A stretch of 8,373 nucleotides of DNA. Source: Clostridiaceae bacterium (GTDB lineage Bacteria; Bacillota; Clostridia; Saccharofermentanales; UBA5734). The notes under the pieces were generated by a model. That model saw only the letters and a list, made by a program, of their open reading frames with translations, was not told the origin of the DNA and made no database searches. Below, piece after piece: positions 1-5,924 of this stretch. A program made the translations under genes and the position numbers. Positions within the stretch are counted from its first letter, which is position 1. Every line of letters starts with the position of its first letter. Location of the stretch: the NCBI GenBank assembly GCA_012729935.1, contig JAAYBY010000011.1, positions 1 through 8,373 on the forward strand, read 5' to 3'.

Positions 1-1886
1 GAATCGAGAATATCGGCGCTATTATCTACTTCTGTCAGCTGGGTATGGAAGGCGGCAACGCCTTGGCTGCGGTTCTGACCGGCCAGGTCAGCCCATCCGG
101 CCGCCTGACCTCAACCTGGCCAGTCCACTATAAAGACATCCCTTTTGCCATGGACTACAGCTATCTCAACGGTAATCTTACAGATGAAGATTATCGCGAA
201 GGGCTTTATGTCGGCTACCGCTATTTTGACAGTTTTCAGATCGAGCCGCGCTACTGCTTCGGACATGGCCTTAGCTATGCCGAGACGGCTATCAAGCTGC
301 TTAAGGCAGCCAATGAAGGCAGTCATGTATCCCTTGAAATCGAAGTGGCAAATCAGGGGAATCGCAGCTCAAAAGAGGTCGTTCAAGTCTATGTCGCTTG
401 TCCTTCTGGCAAGCTTCACCGCGAAGCGCAGCAGCTGGCAGCCTTTGGCAAGACGAGCGAACTGGCGCCCGGCACGTCAGAAATCCTTGATATCCGCTTT
501 GACCTTTGTGATCTGGCAGCCTTCGATGAAAACCAGACTGCGTTTATTCTTGAACCGGGCGACTACTTTCTAAGCATCGGCCATTCGTCGCGAAACAAAA
601 GCATCGCTGCAGTTATTACCCTTGACAGCCTGGCTGTCGTTTCCCGACATAATCACATCCTGCCGCTTGGCCGCAGCTTCGATGAACTGATGCCTGATAA
701 GAACAGCGCATCCTGTAGGGACGCATCAGAATACCCACAGGAAAAGCCACAATCCGGCTTGATCCAATTGAAGCTTAAGAGCCGTGATATCCAGACAATC
801 GATCACCGATATGAACGGGCTGCTTTTGATCAGGATGCGCGGGGTAACGCGATCATGAGCAAGCTGACCATCAACGATATGGTGGATGTTGTCGTCGGTT
901 CAAGCATGTTTTTGGCTAAAAACCGCATCGATGTGCCAGGCTCTGCGGGGAATACGACGTCCAAACTTTACAAGAAAGGTTTGATTAACGTTGCTTTCTG
1001 TGACGGTCCGGCTGGTCTGCGGCTGGCCCGGGAAGCCGGGGTTCTGAAAACCGGGAAGACAAAACCGTACACCATGCCGCTGTCCTTCTTTGAGACGTTA
1101 CCCGCTTTTATCAAAAGGCTGCTGACGGCTAACCGGAAAAAAACCAGACCGGTTTACCAGTTTGCGACCGCTTTTCCTGTTGGTACAGCATTGGCTCAAA
1201 GCTGGAATACAGCGCTGCTCGAACAAGTCGGTCAGGCTGTCGGCCGGGAAATGAAAGAATATGGCGTGACCTTTTGGCTGGCTCCGGCTCTAAACATCCA
1301 GCGCAATCCGCTTTGCGGCCGCAACTTCGAATATTTATCCGAAGATCCGCTGCTCAGCGGCAAAACCGCTGCTGCGATTGTTCGTGGCGTCCAGTCGCTT
1401 GACGGGCTGTACGCGACGATCAAGCATTTTCTGTGCAACAATCAGGAAGACAACCGCAACCAGGTCTCCAGCAACGTCCATGAACGGACCCTGCGCGAGA
1501 TCTATCTCAAGGGTTTTCGAATCGCTGTCCAGGAAGGCAGGGCTGCGTCCGTCATGACCAGCTATAACCGTGTAAACGGTATCTATGCACCCGAATCTTA
1601 TGATGCCTGTACGAAGGTGCTGCGCAATGAGTGGGATTTTGACGGCGTCGTCATGACAGACTGGATGTCGACCGGCAGGAACCGGGCTTCGCCAGCCAAG
1701 GCGATCGCTGCCGGCAATGATCTGATCATGCCCGGCATGCCTTTCGATAAGAAGGACATCAAGAAGGCATTACGCGCGGGTATGCTGGAAATAAGTGATC
1801 TCAAACGCTGCTGTGCCCATGTCATCCGCTTGATTCTAAACAGCCAGATTGCCCGGGAGGTTTCAGCCGATCAGTTTGAGATTTGA
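1..1886 (+). CDS. Beta-glucosidase-like glycoside hydrolase family 3 protein, permuted domain order (5' partial)
   Basis: The frame is open from base 3, so the first in-frame ATG (base 45) is internal and the true start lies before the window. Numbering from that ATG, the order is: end of the GH3 C-terminal sandwich domain (EGGNA...SGRLTSTWP, residues 2-27), a fibronectin-III-like domain (FGHGLSY near residue 75 to about 180), a linker, then the GH3 TIM-barrel domain (about 275-600). The barrel shows CDGPAGLR, GRNFEYLSEDP, the substrate-binding KHF (K460-H461-F462) followed by NNQEDNR, and VVMTDW with the presumed nucleophile D539. Canonical GH3 enzymes have the barrel first; the reversed order is known from rumen clostridial beta-glucosidases. 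The acid/base residue should lie in the missing part. It likely removes terminal beta-linked sugars from oligosaccharides, but exact specificity cannot be read. No signal peptide can be judged. It ends in TGA, 97 bases before the next gene. Confidence 0.95.
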   Translation, partial: IENIGAIIYFCQLGMEGGNALAAVLTGQVSPSGRLTSTWPVHYKDIPFAMDYSYLNGNLTDEDYREGLYVGYRYFDSFQIEPRYCFGHGLSYAETAIKLLKAANEGSHVSLEIEVANQGNRSSKEVVQVYVACPSGKLHREAQQLAAFGKTSELAPGTSEILDIRFDLCDLAAFDENQTAFILEPGDYFLSIGHSSRNKSIAAVITLDSLAVVSRHNHILPLGRSFDELMPDKNSASCRDASEYPQEKPQSGLIQLKLKSRDIQTIDHRYERAAFDQDARGNAIMSKLTINDMVDVVVGSSMFLAKNRIDVPGSAGNTTSKLYKKGLINVAFCDGPAGLRLAREAGVLKTGKTKPYTMPLSFFETLPAFIKRLLTANRKKTRPVYQFATAFPVGTALAQSWNTALLEQVGQAVGREMKEYGVTFWLAPALNIQRNPLCGRNFEYLSEDPLLSGKTAAAIVRGVQSLDGLYATIKHFLCNNQEDNRNQVSSNVHERTLREIYLKGFRIAVQEGRAASVMTSYNRVNGIYAPESYDACTKVLRNEWDFDGVVMTDWMSTGRNRASPAKAIAAGNDLIMPGMPFDKKDIKKALRAGMLEISDLKRCCAHVIRLILNSQIAREVSADQFEI

Positions 1887-1936
1887 GTTCGCAGACATTC
1901 GTATTGATTTTTTAAATACAGGCACCCTGCAACATC

Positions 1937-1942
1937 TATAAT
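1937..1942 (+). promoter_or_regulatory. Possible -10 element for the DUF1858 gene
   Basis: A perfect TATAAT lies 42 bases before the DUF1858 start codon. No good -35 box is found 16-18 bases upstream (the bases there are AAATAC), and there is no TG extension. It could mark a separate promoter for the small gene, but the gene could equally be read through from the GH3 gene, since no terminator was seen between them. Confidence 0.3.
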
Positions 1943-1983
1943 GACAGAAGCATGCCAGTTTGCGATAAACCAGGAGGCGACTG

Positions 1984-2211
1984 ATGGACAACAAAACGAT
2001 CGATTTGAATTTATCCGTGTTTCAGCTCTGCAGCCAGTATCCTGAGCTGCTGGACATCATGCAGCAGTTAGGCTTTACAGATATCGTCAAGCCAGGTATG
2101 CTGCAGACCGCCGGACGATTCATGACGATTCCCAAGGGTGCCGCCCTGAAAGGGATTGATCTGGAGACAGTCAAGGCGACTTTGCGCGAGCATGGATTTG
2201 ACGTTCTTTAA
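1984..2211 (+). CDS. DUF1858 domain-containing small protein
   Basis: A 75-residue protein that is essentially one DUF1858 domain, the short helical module also found at the N-terminus of ScdA/RIC-type di-iron proteins. The features seen are the opening 'IDLNLSVFQLCSQYPELLDIMQQLGF' type pattern (split here as LSVFQLC, then YPELLDIM, then QLGF), a central KPGMLQTAGRF, and a closing pattern around KGIDLETVKATLREHGF. There are no membrane segments or signal peptide, so it should be cytosolic. The start is secure: AGGAGG at 1972-1977 sits 6 bases before the ATG. Such proteins often lie beside DUF438/hemerythrin-like or hybrid-cluster redox genes, and from that context a role in redox or nitrosative stress has been suggested. 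No such partner is present here, so the function is unknown. It is followed by a convergent gene 49 bases away. Confidence 0.88.
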   Translation: MDNKTIDLNLSVFQLCSQYPELLDIMQQLGFTDIVKPGMLQTAGRFMTIPKGAALKGIDLETVKATLREHGFDVL

Positions 2212-2250
2212 GCTGTCATATCTCATGCATACGCACAGAAATGATTAAAA

Positions 2251-2280
2251 TGATTGGCACCTAATCACGTTCTATTTTTA
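2251..2280. terminator. Possible bidirectional terminator between convergent genes
   Basis: TGATTGGCACCTAATCA (2251-2267) can fold into a 7-bp stem, including one G-T pair, with a 3-base loop. On the plus strand it is followed by CGTTCTATTTTTA. On the minus strand it is followed by TTTTAATCATTT. The stem is weak and AT-rich, and it overlaps the last codons of the minus-strand gene. Its position between two convergent genes fits a shared terminator. Confidence 0.4.
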
Positions 2281-3343
2281 ATTTCACATATTTTATCCCG
2301 GTTTCATCTGGCTGCATACACCAAAACACAACAAGAAGATGTCCATCCGGGAGTATGCTTACGTGTGGTTCGCCGAAGGAATAATCCGTCCAGTTATCGA
2401 AGTCCGCAGATTTGTTGCTGCGTGATTTTGTTACGGCTTCCCACACGGGCTCGTTATAGATAATGTTAAAGTCCTTTTCATCCGGCTGCGCCAGCGCCAG
2501 CCACACCCCTATCGTACCCTTTGCCCTTTGGTTATAGGCAACCAGCACTTTGTCGTCTTGATAGGGTGTAAGCGAAGTGGTCTGTCCACCGATTTTCATA
2601 TCATTAGGCCCAATGAACGTTTTCCCTCCGTCGCAGGATAAAAAGTAAACGTCCGGCGTATCCTTGCTGTCAAGCAGCCAAGACGAAACAAGTACGTTTC
2701 CGTTGCCAAGCTCAACAATCCAGCTCTCTGCAAAATTCACTTTGCCTTCCACGCTTCCGATCATTCCGGGTTCAAATGTCTTCCCGCCGTCTGCACTCGT
2801 CATTTTTATAAGCTTGTTTGTGACAACGCTCTGCTTTTTCTTAATCGTGTCATAAGGGGCATAGATCATGATTATTTCGCCGTTCTTCTTAACGAGAAGG
2901 CCTCCTGGCTGCTCCGCCGAAGCGTAATAGGCAAGCGGGACTACCTGCGGTTCCGGGAAATGAATACCATCGTCGGATATGCACCAGCACAGCTTGTTCT
3001 CCTTCATGCCTGCGGCCTCGTCAGACCAGAACATCTCTCCTTCGCTGTCGATGTCGAACAGCATGCCAGCAACCGATACCCTGCCGTCCGGTGTGTTTCT
3101 TGCAGACACGAATGAAGATTTCTTACTCTTAAGCTGCGGCCATATCGGTTTTGTACCGTCCCACTTTTCCCCGTCTTGGGAATACGTGACCATCGGTATT
3201 AAGTCGTTTTGACCTACGGTCGTCTGTGTCATATAGGAGCATACGATCCGCCCGTCCTTTGTCAAAGCAGTTCTTGGTCCCACACCAATTCTTCCACCTT
3301 TTTCTGCTTGATAAACAAAACCTTCTGATACTTTTTTAAACAT
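2261..3343 (-). CDS. Cytoplasmic Asp-box (BNR repeat) sialidase-fold protein
   Basis: A 360-residue protein with four Asp-box/BNR motifs of the S-x-D-G-x-x-(T)-F/W kind: SQDGEKW (55-61), SDDGIHF (123-129), SADGGKTF (183-190) and SCDGGKTF (236-243). Together with repeated short beta-rich segments of the type DGRIV, NGEIIMIY, NGNVLVS and DGHLLVVFW, these indicate a six-bladed beta-propeller of the sialidase superfamily. There is no signal peptide, membrane segment or accessory carbohydrate-binding domain, so it is probably intracellular. R24 in VGPRTALT and E206 in NFAESW are possible active-site residues, but I cannot assign the full tri-arginine, Tyr and Asp set, so true sialidase activity is not established. 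It may act on another glycoside or be non-catalytic. The start is supported by GGAGAGAG just upstream of the ATG. It stands alone, and no sialic acid transport or catabolism genes are nearby. Confidence 0.85.
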   Translation of the reverse strand: MFKKVSEGFVYQAEKGGRIGVGPRTALTKDGRIVCSYMTQTTVGQNDLIPMVTYSQDGEKWDGTKPIWPQLKSKKSSFVSARNTPDGRVSVAGMLFDIDSEGEMFWSDEAAGMKENKLCWCISDDGIHFPEPQVVPLAYYASAEQPGGLLVKKNGEIIMIYAPYDTIKKKQSVVTNKLIKMTSADGGKTFEPGMIGSVEGKVNFAESWIVELGNGNVLVSSWLLDSKDTPDVYFLSCDGGKTFIGPNDMKIGGQTTSLTPYQDDKVLVAYNQRAKGTIGVWLALAQPDEKDFNIIYNEPVWEAVTKSRSNKSADFDNWTDYSFGEPHVSILPDGHLLVVFWCMQPDETGIKYVKLKIERD

Positions 3344-3417
3344 TTTTCTCTCTCCGAATAGCTTGAAATCATTTTTGAACGGGTACCCTGTATTTTAACT
3401 TTTGTCATTATGCAGGT

Positions 3418-3426
3418 ATTGTATCA
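3418..3426 (-). promoter_or_regulatory. Probable extended -10 promoter of the sialidase-like gene
   Basis: Reading the minus strand, TGATACAAT gives an extended -10 element (TGn followed by TACAAT). A weak TTGATG box lies 15 bases upstream of TACAAT. Transcription would start about 65-70 bases before the ATG at 3343. No other comparable match lies closer to the gene. Confidence 0.4.
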
Positions 3427-3644
3427 CATTCGGCGGTTCATCAATCTGATTTGATCAGGTGAATATCCTCCAGGTTAAAGCATAATCCGGCGGCGACAAG
3501 ACGACAAAGCAGCCGCAAAGTATCCAAAGTCCGTTTAAAAAAATCGTGACTTTTCACGGATAAAAGTTTCTTCCCGTCATGCAAGTTTGCCCTATAATAA
3601 AAATAAGATGCTGATCCTGACCGTTTCTCCAATATCGGCCGAGA

Positions 3645-3660
3645 CTGATCTGCAGGTCAG
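3645..3660. repeat. Near-perfect 16-bp palindrome, possible operator
   Basis: CTGATCTGCAGGTCAG matches its own reverse complement except at one symmetric pair of positions. It lies about 30 bases upstream of the probable -10 element of the downstream gene (3695-3700). That is a place where an activator or repressor could bind. No regulator gene is adjacent, so its binding protein is unknown. Confidence 0.4.
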
Positions 3661-3691
3661 CGCGGGCGGGATCACCTCAACAACGCAGCTC

Positions 3692-3700
3692 TGCTATAAT
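3692..3700 (+). promoter_or_regulatory. Probable extended -10 promoter of the pyruvate-kinase-like gene
   Basis: TGCTATAAT is a perfect extended -10 element (TGn plus TATAAT). The bases at the expected -35 position (TCACCT) match poorly, which is usual for extended -10 promoters. The start site would fall near base 3707, leaving a 5' leader of about 50 bases before the ATG at 3758. Confidence 0.55.
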
Positions 3701-3757
3701 CAAATCAAAGAATGAAAATGACGCAGTCAGTATCAATAGCGAAAGGAGTTGATCATC

Positions 3758-4321
3758 ATGCAGGGACAGATTACCTATTTTGACGAAGAAGGGAAACAGA
3801 ATACGCTGAAAGTACTCAATCTGGCGAAAAAACGAGCTCAAGAGCTTGGAATTTCAACAGTCATCCTGGCCTCATCCCATGGTTACACAGCGCTTGAGGC
3901 GGCAAAAATCTTTACGGGAACCGGTGTTTCCCTGATCGCTGTGACCATATCTGCCGGGTTTCAAGAAATGGGCTGGTGCATGACAGAAGAGGAACGGGCC
4001 GCTGTCGAAAAGGCCGGCGTCAAGATCCTGACATCCCAGCTGAGTCTCGGAGGCGGTGTAGAAGATGCCTTTGGCGGTGATCATTCACCGCAGTCTATCA
4101 TCTCCAATACATTCTATTGCTTCTCCCAGGGGATGAAAGTGGCAGCTGAGATTGCCGTGATGGCGGCAGAAGCCGGTCTGATCGGCACTGACCGGGAAGT
4201 GATCTCAGTTGCCGGCTCCAGTGAAGGGGCTGATACAGCAGTGGTCCTGCTTCCGGCATACGCTAAGAAATTCAAGCAGCTGCGAATCAGGGAGATCCTG
4301 TGCAAGCCACGTAATGGATAA
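3758..4321 (+). CDS. Pyruvate kinase C-terminal (alpha/beta) domain-like protein
   Basis: A 187-residue cytosolic alpha/beta protein resembling the stand-alone pyruvate kinase C-terminal-domain family. Signs are the opening FDEEGKQNTLKVLNLAKKRA, the strand-turn-helix VILASSHGYTALEAAK (35-50), LIAVTISAGF, the glycine-rich SLGGGVEDAFGG, and the closing VAGSSEGADTAVVLLPAY. None of the TIM-barrel catalytic region of real pyruvate kinase is present, so it should not catalyse that reaction; the fold suggests binding of a small ligand. An in-frame TTG lies at 3749, but AGGAG at 3744-3748 touches it and is 9 bases from the ATG at 3758, so the ATG is chosen. It appears to be a single-gene unit, convergent with the GTPase gene 94 bases away, and no clear terminator was seen in that gap. 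The biological role is unknown. Confidence 0.85.
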   Translation: MQGQITYFDEEGKQNTLKVLNLAKKRAQELGISTVILASSHGYTALEAAKIFTGTGVSLIAVTISAGFQEMGWCMTEEERAAVEKAGVKILTSQLSLGGGVEDAFGGDHSPQSIISNTFYCFSQGMKVAAEIAVMAAEAGLIGTDREVISVAGSSEGADTAVVLLPAYAKKFKQLRIREILCKPRNG

Positions 4322-4415
4322 CCGCCTGGAATACCGTTACCGTCGCTTGCGGCGTTGACCGTAATGCCAATGATCAGTAGCAGGATATACGGTCCGCCGA
4401 GCATCAGGAGATGGC

Positions 4416-5630
4416 CTAATCGTTTATTTCAAAGGAATTTGTGTTGTCAGCCGATGTTTCTATTTCGCTTTCGATTGCCGTGCCGTTGTTATCTCTTTTG
4501 ATCTTTAGCAGATCTTTGAAAATCCGCGCAATTTCCTTTTTGCCCTTGGCCGTTGATATGTCTTTGACATTCATTTCTCCTTTTACAACGCGCGCCAAAA
4601 TGGTAATGTACGCCTCGCCTAAAGCAGCTGTCAATGCAGCAGCTGTCGCTCCAGAGATGATTCCGCCTGCCACACTTCCGGCAACAGGAATCAGTTTCAG
4701 CAAATTTGATACGACCGTTCTACCCAGTATGGTTGTCCCGGCAGTTCCAATGGTTGCCGAAAGGATCGCATAGATGGTTCCTTTCTCTAAGCGAATGCCG
4801 AAAACAGCCGTGATGCTGCCAATCATGGTGATCTGCTCAGGGACGAGCAGCGCTGCGTCCGAGAACGGAATGGGGATCGCTCCTGTCGCTGCCGCTGTGA
4901 TTGCAGCAGTTGCGACGATCGCTTGAGCCCTCCGCTTTTTGATTTCCAGATTCGCGCATTGAACAGCGATAAACGTTTTTTTCACGGCTTCAGGAATAAC
5001 ATTGTTGATAATTTCCGACAAGGTATCCAGTCCAAAGGCCTTCGCTACATATTCCTCGTCAATTTCATAATCCTCTGCCAGCACAGGCACAACCTTGACG
5101 ATTGGCAGGTTTTCTTTCTCGATTTCTGCTGTCAAGGAGCGTGCATCCGCTTTGGAATACGATTGTGTCAATACAACGATGACCGGAACGTTAATAAGTG
5201 ATGTTTGATTGAGAAACGCTTTGAGAAAATCAACTTCTGTTTGTTCAAACCTGTGAGAAGGCGTACTGATGCAATACCAGATGCAGTGAATCATCTTACC
5301 AATATCGCCACTGCTGATGCCCTTTTTGATTTCCTCTGTTACGTCTGCTAATAATGCATTGACAACATTCTGTCCCCCAAGTTCAAGCCCGGGCGTGTCG
5401 TAGATTGCCAATGGAAAATCCGGTTTTTCGATTTTTCTAATCTTGTCTGTGACGGGCTTGCCGATTCCTGTGTCGGCCAACTTCTCGCTGAACATGTTGT
5501 TGATGAGTGTGCTTTTCCCGACACCGGTTTTTCCCAGCACCATGACATTGAGTGTTTTGAGTTCTTTATATTCTTTTTGAATCGCAGCCATAATCTTCTC
5601 CGCAACGTCACCAGCATTAAAGCTCTCCAT
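4416..5630 (-). CDS. P-loop GTPase with hydrophobic C-terminal DUF697-like domain
   Basis: A 404-residue GTPase of the Era/YcjF-like TRAFAC group. G1 is GKTGVGKST (33-41), the probable G2 Thr is T61 (GKPVTDKI), and G3 is DTPG (78-81). The usual G4 NKxD is replaced by TQSY (155-158), as in relatives of this family, and VVPVLAEDY (180-188) may stand at the G5 position. Residues about 238-360 are rich in Ala, Ile, Gly and Val with 'IPIPFSDAALLVPEQITMI', the signature of DUF697, which is thought to associate with membranes. The tail is charged and acidic. The protein probably works at the inner face of the membrane, but its target is unknown. GGGGGAG at 5638-5644 lies 7 bases upstream of the ATG. 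It is transcribed alone from a probable promoter at 5708-5737 and ends in TAG. Confidence 0.9.
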   Translation of the reverse strand: MESFNAGDVAEKIMAAIQKEYKELKTLNVMVLGKTGVGKSTLINNMFSEKLADTGIGKPVTDKIRKIEKPDFPLAIYDTPGLELGGQNVVNALLADVTEEIKKGISSGDIGKMIHCIWYCISTPSHRFEQTEVDFLKAFLNQTSLINVPVIVVLTQSYSKADARSLTAEIEKENLPIVKVVPVLAEDYEIDEEYVAKAFGLDTLSEIINNVIPEAVKKTFIAVQCANLEIKKRRAQAIVATAAITAAATGAIPIPFSDAALLVPEQITMIGSITAVFGIRLEKGTIYAILSATIGTAGTTILGRTVVSNLLKLIPVAGSVAGGIISGATAAALTAALGEAYITILARVVKGEMNVKDISTAKGKKEIARIFKDLLKIKRDNNGTAIESEIETSADNTNSFEIND

Positions 5631-5707
5631 GATTGATCTCCCCCGTCATCTGACACTTTTGCGAAATTACCGGACACTGGTCATTGTCTGTCTATCATAT
5701 GACTTCG

Positions 5708-5737
5708 ATTATAGATCAGCTGTGACAGATAAAACAA
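5708..5737 (-). promoter_or_regulatory. Probable promoter of the GTPase gene
   Basis: On the minus strand there is a perfect TATAAT (5713-5708), preceded at 18 bases by TTGTTT (5737-5732). Transcription would start near 5701, about 70 bases before the ATG. A CTGTGACAG sequence (5720-5728) lies in the spacer between the two boxes. Confidence 0.5.
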
Positions 5738-5777
5738 TCTGTTCGAATTTGGCCGCATGTGACGAAGAGTGTCACAG
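5720..5777. repeat. TGTGAC-type inverted repeats around the GTPase promoter
   Basis: CTGTGACA at 5720-5727 is repeated in inverted form as TGTCACAG at 5770-5777. A third copy, TGTGAC at 5758-5763, forms an inverted repeat with GTCACA at 5771-5776 (7-base spacer). One copy sits between the -35 and -10 boxes and the others lie just upstream, a layout compatible with an operator. The half-sites resemble CRP/FNR-family sites, but the spacing does not fit the standard N6 spacer. Confidence 0.35.
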
Positions 5778-5891
5778 TCAAAAGCATCCGCTCACAGCCC
5801 TGCTTTTGGAGTTTTGTGTTGCTGCAGCAGATTTTTGATTAAGTACATGAATCTAATTAAGCGTCATCCAACCGGGCGATATTTTGGATAT

Positions 5892-5911
5892 ATCTGGTGT
5901 TTTCACCAGAT
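5892..5911. terminator. Perfect 8-bp hairpin downstream of the serpin gene
   Basis: ATCTGGTG, a TTTT loop and CACCAGAT form a perfect 8-bp stem 13 bases beyond the serpin stop codon. On the minus strand the loop is AAAA, and the hairpin is followed by ATATCCAAAATATC, not by a run of T. It may therefore be a weak or factor-dependent terminator, an mRNA 3'-end stabiliser, or a protein-binding site. Confidence 0.45.
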
Positions 5912-5924
5912 CCCGTGACAACCA

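Larger units (their letters stand above)
3344..3757. other. 414-base gene-free region between divergent genes
   Basis: This region separates the minus-strand sialidase-like gene from the plus-strand pyruvate-kinase-like gene. It holds a probable promoter in each direction, an 8-bp palindrome GGGTACCC (3381-3388), a small inverted repeat CTGAT-TTG-ATCAG (3446-3458) and a near-perfect 16-bp palindrome at 3645-3660. A 63-codon minus-strand frame (3632-3441) uses TTG as start, has no ribosome binding site and resembles nothing I recognise, so it is not called a gene. Confidence 0.7.

Noticed and set aside
3593..3598. TATAAT as a promoter -10 box
   Set aside because: No matching -35 box or TG extension, and it is about 160 bases from the gene, while a better extended -10 lies at 3692-3700.
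3441..3632. 63-codon minus-strand frame upstream of the pyruvate-kinase-like gene
   Set aside because: It starts with TTG, has no ribosome binding site, resembles no family I recognise, and overlaps likely control sequences.
4341..4354. GC-rich hairpin CGTCG-CTTG-CGGCG between convergent genes as a terminator
   Set aside because: The stem is only 5 bp, includes a G-T pair, and has no T-run on either side.
4114..4404. Minus-strand frame beginning with a hydrophobic stretch (MLGGPYILLLIIG)
   Set aside because: It has no ribosome binding site, and most of it lies antisense to the well-supported pyruvate-kinase-like gene. It could be a relic of a membrane protein but this cannot be supported.
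5348..5677. Minus-strand frame overlapping the start of the GTPase gene
   Set aside because: It is an out-of-frame shadow of the P-loop region with no family resemblance of its own.
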